The notes beneath the pieces are model-generated. The model was not told the origin of the DNA and ran no database searches. It saw only the letters and a program-made list of their open reading frames with translations. A DNA stretch of 64,000 bases, taken from Ypsolopha sequella. Taxonomy: Eukaryota > Arthropoda > Insecta > Lepidoptera > Ypsolophidae. Numbering within the stretch: position 1 is the first letter of the stretch; every line of letters starts with the position of its first letter. The DNA lies in the NCBI GenBank assembly GCA_934047225.1, contig OW203989.1:9585977-9649976 (forward strand), in the 5' to 3' direction. The position numbers were made by a program, and so were the translations under genes. Positions 20,110-31,827 of this stretch are shown piece after piece.

Positions 20110-20906
20110 GGCATATTATATATTTATTATTTAATATCTGTATTTCAAAAATTAAAAGAACCATCTTAAGTTGTGCGTTTCGTAGAGGATACGAATCGTT
20201 CCCCCTTAATAACTTTTACACTTTGGGAATAAACCTGAAGAGATATTTACAGTAATGCGATAATCTGTTATCGTTAAAATTAACGATTACTGCCAACATT
20301 TGATCTCAGATTCGAATTTAAGACAGATAAGTCATTGTTATTTGAAATAGATTTGAAAGTTACTTTTTGATGTGGTGGCTTTTGATTTAAATTTTTAGGT
20401 ACATCGTTTTGATTTTTAAAAATTTTACGCATTTTGTCTATGATATAGTTTTGATCACCGTTTTTCTTAAAAAATAAATTAACATTATTATTGTATTATT
20501 ATAGCAATTTAGTTTAGTTTAGGTAATTCTGATTTTAGCAGCGATTTACAAGGTGAAAACCATCCGAATTCATACAAGACACTCGATTAGTGATCAGGAA
20601 CAAGGTTCAATGATCCTTTGTTTCGAAGTCATGAAAAAATATTTTTTGTTCCCATACGAACTCTACTAGTTCAAATACAATCTTGCTACTGCCTACGGGA
20701 GAAGTATGAATTCGGGCGGTCAATTAAATTTTCCCTTATAGAGTCATAGGTTAGGATTATTGGTACAAAAAATGCTTATTGTTATGCAGCAAAAAAAATA
20801 AAAGCTTTTACTTTCTAGATGTTGGTTGTGTGAGTAAGAGTTTGGATGTGTAAACGTGTGAAACAAAAAATTAAATAAATATCTCTTAGGTTGAGTATTT
20901 AGCCTT
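20110..20906. other. Unassigned sequence with a rearranged dispersed block
   Basis: GATCAGGAACAAGGTTCAAT near 20598 is the reverse complement of part of 28531-28556, while TTCGGGCGGTCAATT near 20713 matches 28576-28594 directly. This looks like a rearranged fragment of the same repeat family. Confidence 0.35.
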
Positions 20907-21350
20907 TAAGCTTAAATTTGGTATATAACCAGTGCGTCCTTCCGGCTTCCAGTGATGACGTACGGCGCTGAGACGTGGTCTCTTACCAAAGGCTTGATCC
21001 GCCAACGAACTATGGAGCGAGCTATGCTTGGGATATCTTTGATGGATAAAATCCGAAACGAAAATATCCGTCAGAGATCGAAGGTGACCGGCATAGCCTG
21101 CCGAATCAGTAAGTTGAAGTGGCAGTGGACTGGCCATATTTGTCACCGACGTGATAACCGTTGGGGGCGTAAGGCATTGGAATGGAGACCACGTACAGCT
21201 AAGCGCAGCGTAGGCCGCCCTCGTGCCCGCTGGACTGACGATCTGAAGGACGTTGCGGGTGGCGGCTGGACGAGGATCACTGAGGACCGCCAAGAGTGGC
21301 GTAATATTGGGGATTCCTATGTCCAGCAGTGGACGAATACGGGCTGATGG
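20907..21350 (+). pseudogene. RTE-type LINE 3' fragment
   Basis: It is the C-terminal part of a non-LTR endonuclease/reverse transcriptase. One continuous frame from about 20930 encodes VMTYGAETWSLTKGLIRQR, then MERAMLGISLMDKIRNE, KWQWTGHICHRRDNRWG, RPRARWTDDLKDVAGGGW, EWRNIG and VQQWTNTG, followed by TGA and an ATGG-type tail. The endonuclease domain and the catalytic RT motifs are missing, so it is 5'-truncated as most LINE copies are. The open frame suggests a fairly young insertion. The clade is inferred from the tail and family features. Confidence 0.85.
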
Positions 21351-21510
21351 ATGAGGTTGAGTATTGGTGGTGACGTGTCAGTGTGTTTGTGAATTTTCAA
21401 AAATGTAGGTAGATATCTATCTAAGCAGCCATTATATCAGCCCAATGTTAGACCTTCAAATTGTAGCATCTTCCTTTTCACGCCAACTTTTTTTTATCTT
21501 TAGCCCGTCA

Positions 21511-21974
21511 GGTACACTCAGTGCTGCCAGATGAGCGCATTTCGCGCCAGATCTAGCGCTTTTTTTGACCACTTAGCGCTCAAAATTCGTTTTTAGCGCC
21601 TAGCGGAAAATCTAGCGCTATTTCAAAATGAGCTTTGTTTCATTATTTTTGGCGCTTTTTCGGAATAATTTTGGGAAATCTAGCGCTATTTTGGTATGTA
21701 TTTTGTTTCAGTGATGATAATTCATTTAATTTGGTATACAATTTCATCATCTTATATATATCATTATATTCTTTACGGTTCTATAAATGACGTATTTTAC
21801 TGAAAAGCCAATCAAATGCAATCAGCTAATCAATAAGGCCACCAATATACAACATATAAATAGCGCTTCTTCTGGCGCTTTTTTATAAAAATTTATGTTT
21901 AGTGGAATCTAGCGCTTTTTTACATCGGAGTTAGCGCGCAACACTCGATTAGAGGTGGCAGCCCTGGGTACACT
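21511..21974. mobile_element. Non-autonomous hAT element with exact 8-bp TSD
   Basis: The direct repeat GGTACACT at 21511-21518 and 21967-21974 flanks 21519-21966. The termini are CAGTGCTGCCA on the left and, reverse-complemented, CAGGGCTGCCA on the right. An 8-bp duplication with CAG...CTG ends defines hAT. The 448-bp interior carries about nine AGCGC cores, mostly in CTAGCGCT context, spread along the whole element. No transposase is encoded. Confidence 0.9.
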
Positions 21975-23547
21975 GCTTTCCAGCTATTTTGCAATGTTGT
22001 TGGCTAATCAAGCTGGTAGTCTGAACACTGACCATTGTCTTGATGAAGGTCCGTTTTCTCATAGTATGGAGTGTACACATCCCCACTTCAATATTCGATT
22101 CATCCGATTATGTTCATCAGTATAATATGTACTCGTATCTGAATACACTACGTGGTATATTTACATATATGGATACGAGTACTCATAATATGTATGACAT
22201 ACAAAATACATAGAAACCTCAACAAACAGCGCTCAAACGTGGATACATAAATTATTACAATACACATCCCGCATAATCAAATGGACCATCTATGCTATTC
22301 CGCAAAACCAAACAAATATATCCACTGTTATTATCTACTTAAGGATGTTACAAATGGAATAAACTATTTATGGATCTGCAGATCTATGCAGCAACTATTT
22401 TCCAACTAAGCTACGCGGAATTCAGTACGTAAGCGAATGATGAATTATGGAAACTCGACATAAGCCGCAAACACACAGTCATATAGTTTGTTTTTATTTG
22501 GAAGTTGGTTGATGAATTCTTTATTTGCGGACAAAAACTATATTTTATCCTGTGACCACTTCACTCTACAATGCTTAGATGTTTCTGTATACGTAGAGAG
22601 CGTTAAGAGGATGGCCTACCCTAGAAACTTTTTTATTACCCGTCCAGCACATGACCAATGACAAAGACCTCATTTGCTTTTGATAGAGGCGATTATATGT
22701 TGGCAAATTGGCCTCTTTTTCTTGGACGCGTAATACTAGTGATCACGCAACGAAAGAACAAATTGGTGTGTTTTTAGCTAATATTGAAATATTTTGTAGG
22801 GAAAATAGAATTCCTTCATATTTTTATTACTGATTTTATTTAAAAAAAAACAAAGTTGATTGAAAAGCAGAAAAAAAGAGGGTGGAAAACTTTTTTATTT
22901 GCAAAAGTATAAAACTTTATACATTGTTTATTAGTATAATATGTAGATAAAAGATCAATGAATCAAATATATTTTCTTCAATATCAGGAGAGACCTAGTT
23001 TCCCAATGAACCCTTGAAAACCTGACGTTGTTGATGTTCTAGCGCCAGGTATCCCGTTAATCGAATTTGCCATTAAAACGCGGTATTATTTAATTTGTAT
23101 TTTGTTATTTTGCAATGAATTTAGCCGAATTCGGTTATGTTTGTGCTCAATCGAATGTTGGATACTGGGACCGAAAACACTCCAAATGTATTCAAATAAC
23201 AAAAACCGGCTCCCGAATTCAGTTAAAATGTCCAACTATGAACAAGCTTTTTAGAGCTGAAGGTTTTTGGGTCGCCAAAGTTTTGTCTGGTGTTTTCAGA
23301 GCAGTTTCGGTGATTACGTTTTAAGCATATGCCTTGTGTGAAGGCAGTTGAGAATTTAAGCTTATTTTATAATGAGAAATTTAGAAGCTGAAAAGGAATT
23401 TCACATTTTAGGTTTTGGGTTACTCTGTTTGTCTTAGTGTATCAGGTAAAACCGTGTACTGAGTTACAAAATAATCTGTTACAAATTATAATCCTGGATT
23501 ATAATTACAATCCTGGCATTATTTTTCACTCGTAATATCAGCCATTC
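21975..23547. other. Unassigned sequence
   Basis: An ATG-initiated frame at 23115-23324 (69 codons) has no recognised family. A related block (GGTTTTTGGGTC...TTCAGAGAAGC) occurs near 24826-24866, suggesting it is repeat-derived. Confidence 0.4.
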
Positions 23548-23690
23548 GTTTTTAGGGTTCCGTACACAAAGGGCAAGACGGAGCCGTCTATCTGTCAGTC
23601 TATCTGTTTGTCCGTCCGTATGTCACGAATAATGAATTGAAAATGTTATTAAATTATTTTCAGGGGGGGGCCTCATACATAAAAATGGAG
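23548..23690. repeat. GGTTCCGTAC-family repeat, partial
   Basis: TTTAGGGTTCCGTACACAAA, GGGCAAGACGGAGCC and a TCTGTCAGTCTATCTGTTTG run match the 3' side of the longer copies at 42956-43313 and 54828-55100. Confidence 0.6.
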
Positions 23691-24195
23691 CCGATATTTT
23701 TTTTTCCTGCTCTAGCATGTAAGGTATCTAGAGCTTATTTCGTAGAGTATAAATATATTTTTAATGTTTTTAATCCGCAAAAATAAACAAAAAGGGGTTG
23801 TTATTTTTAGACCATTTTTGTTACAGGGTCTATATCAGCGACCAAAGTATTTAGGAATTTATAACTTCCTAAAATTATGTATCATATGCTGTATTTAAAC
23901 AACAAATACTGAAAATGCCGATTTTTATGTAGTTTTAGGGATACGTTGCCGGATAGTCAACGTTTTGTTTAAAACAGTTTGTAATTTCTGTTTTTTGTTT
24001 CTTACCAATTCAGCTATCGATTCATACCTTTTTTTTATTCCGGATACTTTTTACTCGGTTCTTCTTCTCTCTTTTTCTTCTGTCGTCAATTTAGTCTACA
24101 AAATGTCCTTTAATCCTTAGATTACGAGCCCGCCGCGTGTGCGCAACGTGTTCATCACGAGCTCGTGACGTTCGATCCGCGTTTTGTACGTAACA
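23691..24195. other. Unassigned sequence
   Basis: AT-rich with poly-T tracts. A GC-richer GCCCGCCGCGTGTGCGC block lies near 24129. Confidence 0.4.
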
Positions 24196-24198
24196 AAA

Positions 24199-24252
24199 TG
24201 GATTCGGAGAAGGAAACACTGCTATTAGCTTTGCTACTTCTAAAACGTTAAT
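24199..24252 (+). pseudogene. Possible Harbinger-like transposase start
   Basis: An ATG opens MDSEKETLLLALLLLKR and then stops. Short acidic-then-leucine-rich starts of this sort are familiar from PIF/Harbinger (HARBI1-like) nuclease genes of insects. The stretch is very short and this is only a suggestion. Confidence 0.2.
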
Positions 24253-25611
24253 AAAAATTTAAAAAAAAAACATACAGGCAAGCATTATTATATTTGTTTC
24301 AATTGAATCTTTTCATTAATAATTACGTCGTGCAGCATCAAAATTAAATACAAATGTAATAATATTCGATATAAGACGTTATTTTCTGTGTGTTTTACTG
24401 ACTGAAAATAAAGTAACGTATCGTTATAAATAACGTTTTAGTCTTTTTATAATGTTCGACATCTTCGACATTTCGATATCCCTCAAAACATGCTCGCAAA
24501 TCGCTAGTGTGATAACGCCCTTGCAGATTAATTAGATTTTACAAGAAAATTGCGGGCTGAATTAATTAATTGTGTTTGCTTATTAAATGTCTAACAAAAT
24601 CTCTCAGAAACTGAGTGGGTCTTTGGTTTGAACAAAAGTCAACAAGCTCGGGCTGTTTCATTGCGAGACTCTACGGCGTCTTACCTTTTATCCTTCCACT
24701 TAATGAATCCAAATTAATATTGCAAAATGAAATGTCTTTTAGAAAAAATATTAATTAATATGTAAAATTCCTTTTTGTATTACGAGTATTCAACTTTTTG
24801 TCTTCAAAAAAATGGCTAGACAAATTGGTTTTTGGGTCATTTTTGTAAGGTTTTTCAGAGAAGCAATAACGGAGGTTGCTCACTGGAATAAAAAGTAAAC
24901 ATTGTTTCAGCCTGTGCCTGAAATTCGGGCTCAAAGGTTCCTGTGTTTTTTTTTATTCAAGTCAATATAGCTTTGTTCTTCCTGAACTAAATGCCTCAGT
25001 TGTTCCATCATGAAGAGTTTTCCTTTGTGTGATACGAGGCGCTATCTATAAGCTATTCCGCAAATCCGATGCAAGAATGGCGTAATTGCAAGGTACATAA
25101 TTTTATAACAAAGGCAAATTAATATTTAAGTAGTATTTTTTTCATAATGTTTGAGTATCACCATCGTTTTTGGTGATTGAATAGTGACTTGCTTGAACAA
25201 TTATCTAAATAACCGATTATTTAAATATTCAGATAGTATTTGAAATAATCCTCCAATTTAACTTTAAATAAATTTCAACATAAATTTTCATTGTACAACA
25301 GTTATGTCCAGTAAGTAATGGTTTATTAAATAAAAGAATATTTTTCCATTAATTTTTTTAGAATTATTAAGCTTACATTATACAGAAATTGAACTAACAC
25401 TAACAATTAGGAAAAATAGTAATTTCAGTAATTTTCATTTTTCTACACGACAATTGCTTTTTTCTTGCGCTATCGAAGTGCATGAAGATGAAGGCTCCAA
25501 TCACTTGCATTTTCGGCGGGTTCGCATAACGGCCCAATCAGGCGTTGTTGTCGGTGGCATTAGCGAAGTAACCTGAAGGCAAATAGTCAAACTAGTGTTT
25601 TGTCATTCTTG
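24253..25611. other. Unassigned AT-rich sequence
   Basis: No supported feature. Confidence 0.4.
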
Positions 25612-25980
25612 CACTGAGTCCATCCATCAGCCTTGTTTTTCCACTGCTGGACATAAGCCTTTCCAGGACTTTGCCACTCCCGGCGGTCATCCTGGAAGAA
25701 TTTCCCATAATCACACACGCTGAGGCGGGTTGGTGAGCGCGGTGCCGGAACCCTCGCACCAGTGACGCCACTGCCCGTCACCGGTCTGATCCATATAAGG
25801 CCCGGCTATTAGGGATGGATATACCGCCATCCATCGGTCCCAGGCATGATGGGCCTCATGGTTTTTTGCCTGTGAGCTATCCTCTTACTCTCCCCCGAAT
25901 TACTTCAAGGGGGTCTCCAAGTAAGATGGTGGTACCTCCAAAGTCGAGCCCGGCAACGGCTCTACCACCTGTTAACCGGC
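25612..25980 (-). mobile_element. RTE-related non-LTR 3' element (family B)
   Basis: On the minus strand it runs from the CCGTTGCCGGGCTCGACTTT region to the tail GTCCAGCAGTGGA...GCTGATGGATGGAC. It is colinear with 7086-7879 and 63125-63505. The AGTCCTGGAAAGGC join is intact here and gives the empty site for the MITE insertion at 7398. Confidence 0.8.
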
Positions 25981-26439
25981 AACAGCACTACCACCTGCAC
26001 TGGGTAAAAAGTATGTTTTCAAGACTTCATTGTTGTATACATTACTCATAATTAAAAAAATTACAATTGCGTCATTCTTGCACCGGATTTGTGATACATT
26101 CAACAATAAAATAAAAACGTGAAAAGCTCAGGGAAGGGAACAAAAGTTTACATTATCATATACGTAAGAAAAGCACAATAAACTACGGTTAACTGTGAAA
26201 AGATAAATTATGTGTATCTGGTTAGTCTCATGAAACTGCAACGAAACGTCTTGTTCGTAGAAACTTTCATAATGTTCAGGGATACACTGAGTGCAAAACT
26301 TTCATAACGTTCAGGGACACACTGAGAGCAAAACATTTTGAATGCTATATTACGTTCAAGTTCACACTTTTATTTGTAGCAGTTTAATAAAAGTTCTAAT
26401 GCTGAAAGTAAAACACATACTTAAAATAATATTTGTTGA
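25981..26439. other. Unassigned sequence with a 35-bp tandem duplication
   Basis: Two adjacent 35-bp units start CTTTCATAATGTTCAGGGAT at 26264 and CTTTCATAACGTTCAGGGAC at 26299. Nothing else was seen. Confidence 0.5.
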
Positions 26440-27240
26440 AATGCGAGTCAAACTTGCGCACGAAGGATTCCGTCCATCCATACATCAGCCCGTATTCATC
26501 CACTGCTGGACATAGGCCTCCCCAATATTACGCCACTCTTGGCGGTCCTCAGTCATCCTCATCCAGCCGCCACCCGCAACGTCCTTCAGATCGTCAGTCC
26601 AGCGGGCACGAAAGCGGCCTACGCTGCGCTTTGCTGTACGTGGTCTCCATTCCAATGCCTTACGGCCCCAACGGTTATCATGTCGGCGACAAAAATGGCC
26701 AGTCCACTGCCACCTTAACTTACTGATTCGGCAGGATATGTCGGTCACCTTCGATCTCTGACGGATATCTTCGTTTCGGATTTTATCCATAGCATAGCCC
26801 GCTCTATAGCTCGCTGAGCGACCTTAAATCAAGCCTTTAGTAAGAGACCACGTCTCAGCGCCGTACGTCATCACTGGAAGGACGCACTGGTTATATATTT
26901 TAGAGTTTAAGCACTGCGGTATTGGTGACGTAAATATTTGACGCAACTTCCCGAATGCTGCCCACTCTAAGCATATTCTTCTGTCAGCCTCGAAGTTGAA
27001 GTTGTTTTTACACAGCTGGATAGCTTGACCCAGGTAAACATATTCATATAACTTCGATGCTGACATTATCGACGGTTACTGGCCTTTGGATGAAATGACA
27101 GTTGAAAGGATTCCGTACTACCACACAATGCAGGTACGGAACCCTAAAACATGATACTAAATGAAAACAATATAAAAATCACGGCGACAAAAAACAAGGC
27201 GCTAAAATGGTAGTGCCTGACAAACAATTTGGCACCTTCT
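26440..27240. repeat. GTGCGAGT...CGCGCACG-family repeat hosting an RTE insertion
   Basis: The left part is TGCGAGTCAAACTTGCGCAC up to 26473. The right part from 27106 contains GGTACGGAACCCTAAAAC and GCCTGACAAACAATTTGGC. Joined, they match the copy at 43326-43525. The RTE fragment at 26474-27105 splits it. Confidence 0.7.
26474..27105 (-). mobile_element. 5'-truncated RTE LINE with 11-bp TSD
   Basis: The direct repeat AAGGATTCCGT at 26463-26473 and 27106-27116 flanks the insert. On the minus strand the insert encodes SASKLYEYVYLGQAIQL, RICLEWAAFGKLRQIF, QCVLPVMTYGAETWSLTKGL and then, after a stop/frameshift near 26825, MDKIRNEDIRQRSKVTD through RARWTDDLKDVAGGGW, VQQWMNTG and the ATGG tail. 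It is the C-terminal part of a non-LTR reverse transcriptase protein, lacking endonuclease and RT catalytic motifs. It is broken and non-functional. Its 3' end points left. Confidence 0.88.
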
Positions 27241-28480
27241 GGGTACGAAAAAGCATGGAATTTTATTTATTTACACTTTTATTATTTGTACAGCATTAAA
27301 TACAGAATCCAGTGTACTGTACAATTAGGTTTTTACAAGTATAAGATTTATACTTATTTAATAAAAACTCACAAATGTACAGTTTACACATAACATTAAA
27401 TTTCAACATATGGCAGTACAAAATTATTTAATCTAATATTTTTAATGTAGGAACATAATCACAGAAGCTTTCTTTCTCACAAAACCTTAAGCACTCACGC
27501 ATAAATCTGTCAAAAAAAGATCTGTCAGTCGCTAAGCGCAAAGTGCATAACTTTACTTTTTTTTTCTTATTTAGATATGTGGCAATCAATTGGATCGTGC
27601 TCGAGTGTAATTATTTGTTGATTTACTTTAATTTTTGAGTACATAGTACTACAATCTGACCAAATTTTAAACTTGTTTGTATCACCTATTATAGAATTAA
27701 ATGAAACTTGAGGATAATTCATGATTTATATAAAAACGGCTCACCTCAATACGTGTAATGATCGGGAAAGCCGACCAGTTTCATCTGGGCGAGTGAAGAC
27801 GTTTACGCGACGACGTTACGCCTCACACTTATATAAATCTTGTTTGTAACACCGTTTCAAAAAAAGATCTGAAATAAGTAAAGTTGCAGAAATTAATTTT
27901 TCGAGTTTTTTTTGTATACGAAAACACTTTTAATTTATTCCAATTTTCAATTTATTTTAATTTTAATTTTATTTTTATTTTTTCAGGAAAACAAATTCTA
28001 TATAGATATCACTTACATAAATTACTATTAAAACTATTTGACCTAGAGTTCCTTAAATGCTTACTTATATTTTAGAGTAACAAAAACGAAACGGTACGGT
28101 ATGGTGCTTACAAAAAACATAATAATTATAATTATAATTTATTATAGGTTATAATTTAATTAAGTAGTATAATTTCCTAACTTATGATTCCTCTAAGGTG
28201 TAAACTGTACAGACTGTAAAAGGAAAAAGACTATATGAAACATGTAGACAAAGATATATGTATATGTTTTTCTTTTTTTCATCAACCTGAATTTCCTGCT
28301 GTCTTGTATCTTCTTATCCCTTGGTTAAAGTAGATATAAGTAATGTGTATAGTTTAAGTTTTATGTTGGAAAAAAAAACATGATCTAGCTAAGTTTCTTG
28401 CCCTTCTTCTTAGCAAGACTAATCGAATGGGCAGAGGTAGGCATGTATTTATATATGTAACCTATTAGTATGTAGTATAT
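27241..28480. other. Unassigned AT-rich sequence
   Basis: Long T- and A-rich tracts (27880-27990, 28105-28155). No supported gene. Confidence 0.4.
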
Positions 28481-28797
28481 AAGATGGGATTTGGTCAGCC
28501 GCCTGGATTCGTGTTGGCTGCTCAGTTGGTGATCATTGAACCTTGTTCCTGGTCCCTGGCCGGGTCTCCGGTATGGGTTCGGGCGGTTGATTCGATTTTA
28601 CCTTGTATAATATATATTTTACCTATCATTTTAATCGTGTATACATTGCTACATAAATTGAATATACCATTAATTTAGTTCATGTATATTTATTATTTTA
28701 TTACATATATATTTTTTATTAGATTAAATTTGACGTATAAAAAGTGTATATATTTATACCTGCTTTGCAAAATAAACTATTTGAATTTGAATTTGAA
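28481..28797 (+). repeat. Probable CR1-like LINE 3' end
   Basis: CAAAATAAACTATTTGAATT leads into a TTTGAATTTGAA tail, the polyadenylation-like motif plus short tail repeats seen at LINE 3' ends. Upstream is a GC-richer block TGGTCCCTGGCCGGGTC. No diagnostic RT motif remains. Confidence 0.5.
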
Positions 28798-29569
28798 TAA
28801 TATGATAAATAAAACTATTAATTCTGAAAAAAATATTTCTTAAAAATTAGACCTTTGTTACTTTAACAAAATTTTATCAATTGTTTTCTTGTATGTCGAA
28901 AGAGAAAATGCAAAAATATCAACATTAATTAATTGTTTGTTATAAAGTTTGAAGAACGCCTAAAGAAAGTATTTTTAGCATAATTTGTTTTGCTCAGGCT
29001 TACAGAAAATGTGTTTCTTAAGGTTTCTCCCAACGCCAACGACCTTGAACTGAGTAACTTTGTAACCATTTTATACTGTAACTATACCATTTTTTAATAG
29101 AAGAAAAATACATAGTAATCTACACGATACAAATAGTGATGTGGTTTTTCCTGAATTTCATTATAACATACAGAAGTGAAGGAAGAAAATTCTAAGTTTA
29201 CCCTTATTTCTCGATTTTTTGTTCACTTGTAACAACATAACTGCTGCAGTTTTTATCGAAACAGTATGAAAATTTCTAAACTTCTAGAAAAAATAATATA
29301 AAATGATTTGGTTTTCTCAGTTCTTGGAAGTTAATTTTATTTTGGATAAAATAAATTAAAAACATGCTATTTTCGCACTTGTTAGCCGCAGCGACTGACG
29401 TAACAGCCATGGTGCAGTGCGAGCTGATAAGGACTTTATTTTAATATGGTTTTGTTCGAAATTTCAACCACCACGAATCGAGTTGCTAATTATTCCGACG
29501 GAGCCACCTTAAATGTGATGAGGTCCGCGGGACACGAAACCATACTTTTTCAAGCAATTTTTAATGTTT
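28798..29569. other. Unassigned sequence
   Basis: No supported feature. Confidence 0.4.
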
Positions 29570-29905
29570 ATTACTGTCCCTGATAGAAGCCACAGTAAAA
29601 CATATTCTGTGAAAATTTCAACTGGCTACCTATTACAGCTGAAGCTGCAGACCCCTGTGACAGACGGGGCTCTACCGCGTAATTCTCATTTGTATCAACT
29701 TCAAGCAAATGCATGCGAAATTCAACGCGTGCAAAAGAGATGGCATGTTAGGCGGGTGTCGTCGCACGCACGACAAATTTCAATCTCAAGTTGATATTGA
29801 TGAAAATGAGAATTACGCGGTAGACCCCACGGACGGACGAACAGCGGATAGCAATAAGATCCCGTTAGCTACCCTTCGTTTATGGAACCCTAACAACGGA
29901 ATACA
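29570..29905 (+). repeat. GGTTCCGTAC-family repeat with nested MITE
   Basis: TCTGTGAAAATTTCAACTGG, CTGTGACAGAC and then, after 29828, GACGAACAGCGGATAGCAAT and TGGAACCCTAA match 54980-55100. The nested element is 29666-29828. Confidence 0.7.
29666..29828. mobile_element. 163-bp MITE with GGTCTACCGCGTAATTCTCAT ends (copy 1)
   Basis: Left GGGGCTCTACCGCGTAATTC and reverse-complemented right GGGGTCTACCGCGTAATTC continue as TCATTT. It is nested inside another repeat, which shows it is a mobile unit. The peptide-like frame containing DENENYAVDP is part of the right terminus in every copy and is not a gene. Confidence 0.85.
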
Positions 29906-30128
29906 CGAAAATAAAGTTTCGCAATCCTCTATCAAAACAGGTTGAAATATACATAGGTACAGAAAAGCTTTTGACGACGCACATAATATCCGATCAATAT
30001 TTCTGTCAGTGACCCATAATAACATTCTGTGGACATGCACGAGTAGATACAATAACAGTCTAGCCGTAACTAACCATTTACCTGAAGACAACCACAGTGT
30101 TAACCACAGTGTACCACAAACATTCAGT

Positions 30129-30290
30129 GGGTCTACCGCGTAATTCTCATTTTCATCAACATCAACTTGAGATTGAAATTTGTCGTGCGTGCGACGACGC
30201 CCGCCTGACATGCCATCTCTTTTGCACGCGTTGAATTTCGCATGCATTTGCTTGAAGTTGATACAAATGAGAATTAAGCGGTAGAGCCCC
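30129..30290. mobile_element. Same MITE family, inverted orientation (copy 2)
   Basis: It starts GGGTCTACCGCGTAATTCTC and ends GCGGTAGAGCCCC. The whole sequence is the reverse complement of 29666-29828 with few differences, forming a large inverted pair with it. Confidence 0.85.
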
Positions 30291-30395
30291 AGGTCGTTCT
30301 AGTTTCTAGTTAGTGAAAAGGTAAAACATGGAGATCTAGATTTAAACAACTACAACCGCTAAATGTCCCCAAACCTATGTTTTAACACAATCCCT

Positions 30396-30485
30396 GCGGT
30401 CCGAAATAGAATTACATCGGTAAAATCGATTACGAAAGTATGAAGTGAATGGCTTATGATCCATTGTAATTCTATTTCGGACCGC
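30396..30485. mobile_element. 90-bp foldback with 21-bp exact arms
   Basis: GCGGTCCGAAATAGAATTAC(A) and its exact complement form the ends. The element is only 90 bp. No second copy is in the window. Confidence 0.7.
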
Positions 30486-31158
30486 ACGGAATGTATTTCA
30501 TAATAAATTTCGTTCAATTCATTCATTCATTTACCATTTAAGGGGGAACAAACACGGATAGCGTATAATATATCTTTCTTGATTAAATTCGATAGTATTC
30601 AAAATACCAATTAAAGGAATAAATCCCGCTAAGAACATATATTATCTTCATTTCTTACAAATTTTTGCATTCTTTTGTGTTGTTATTTTCCAAGTGACTA
30701 TTGACTATTTAATTAAAATTTTAACCAGTGTCCAGTCTGTGTTGTCACGGTACAACTCTAACAGTTCGTTTAGTTGCTTTCCTTCTCCCCACGCTATCTG
30801 GAAAGCTATTTTAGTACTCAATCATTCTTATTGCTCACTACTACAGTTTATTTTTGAATGAAACAGCAGTAAAGATAAGTTTGTTGTGCAGTTTATAAAC
30901 GATTCATATCTAGATACCCGCATGCTGCTGTTAACAGGTTGGATACAACTGCTATGGCTTACTGCAAAATATAAAATAGCAGAGTCCTAACACCTGAAAT
31001 ATAGAGTTGAATTTTCTTTAACTCAGATATCTTTGTACTGTGGTGAGTAGTACAAAGGAGTATGTTGCAGCTTTGTTTTTGAATTTGGAGACGGAAATTA
31101 GATTCCTTTGCCTAAAATTTTGTGGCTTTATGTAACCTACAAAATGGAATAATATATT
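30486..31158. other. Unassigned sequence
   Basis: No supported feature. Confidence 0.4.
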
Positions 31159-31345
31159 CTATCTACTCCCGTACTACAATAACGTAATTACAACATCAAA
31201 AGCGGTTTTATAAATACCTACATTGTCTATCCGATGTAATAACATTACATTATAATAACTCAGTTCTGCGCTGTGATTGGCCCAATTTATTATAACACCG
31301 TTAGAGAACCAATCAGCACCAACGACAGAAAATAAACCCGGCCCT
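31159..31345 (+). repeat. Interspersed repeat B (copy 2)
   Basis: TACTACAATAACGTAATTAC, CATCAAAAGCGGTTTTATAA, TGCGCTGTGATTGGCCCAAT and TTATAACACCGTTAGA are shared with 36645 and, inverted, with 39655-40085. The following 31380-31520 block (AGAACTGAACTCTATAACTT, CGAAAAACAGAGCTTTTATT) recurs at 55795-55905. Confidence 0.65.
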
Positions 31346-31622
31346 TATTATTTAAGGTTGCATATAAAGTCAGATTGAGCACCTCATTTTGCATTAATCA
31401 GAACTGAACTCTATAACTTTTCTTAAGCCGCGGCTGTTTCGATCACTAAGAAACACGCGCTCTCGAAAAACAGAGCTTTTATTTAATAATTACTCGGCTT
31501 CTAGATGAAATTATTAATTGGGCGGGGTTATTTGTTTACTTATTTTTAATAAATTTTGAAAATTGACTTTTTGTCTTTTAAATGATTATAATTACATAGA
31601 AAAACCGTTAAATGAAAATTTT

Positions 31623-31667
31623 TTGTGAGATATATTTCGGGCCTTTCGAGCCCGGCATCAGTCACAA
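31623..31667 (-). ncRNA. Hammerhead-like ribozyme motif 2
   Basis: On the minus strand it has stem I TTGTGA, core CTGATG then C, stem II CGGGC with a 7-base loop and GCCCG, then AAATATAT, C and the partner TCACAA. Stem I is 6 bp and perfect but of different sequence from motif 1. Core position 9 is C and not A, so this copy may be inactive. Confidence 0.5.
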
Positions 31668-31781
31668 TGAAATAATGAAATTATAGTAGATAGATAGAAA
31701 AAAAATTATTTAAATTTTTATGTGTCCCTTGTTTAAGGAAGGGATCATCATATCAATCATCCCTTGATTTTTCTATTAGTA

Positions 31782-31827
31782 TATTTACTGATGACGGGTC
31801 CAGGTCGGACCCGAAATATATCTTAAA
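31782..31827 (+). ncRNA. Hammerhead-like ribozyme motif 3
   Basis: Core CTGATGA (31788-31794), stem II CGGGTCC with loop AGGTC and GGACCCG, then AAATATAT and C. Stem II is 7 bp with different bases from the other copies. Stem I (TATTTA with TTAAA) pairs only partly. Confidence 0.45.

Noticed and set aside
29709..30247. Two ORFs sharing HAKFNACKRDGM and DENENYAVDP
   Set aside because: The shared peptides come from the MITE copies at 29666 and 30129, one of which is inverted; they are not a gene family.
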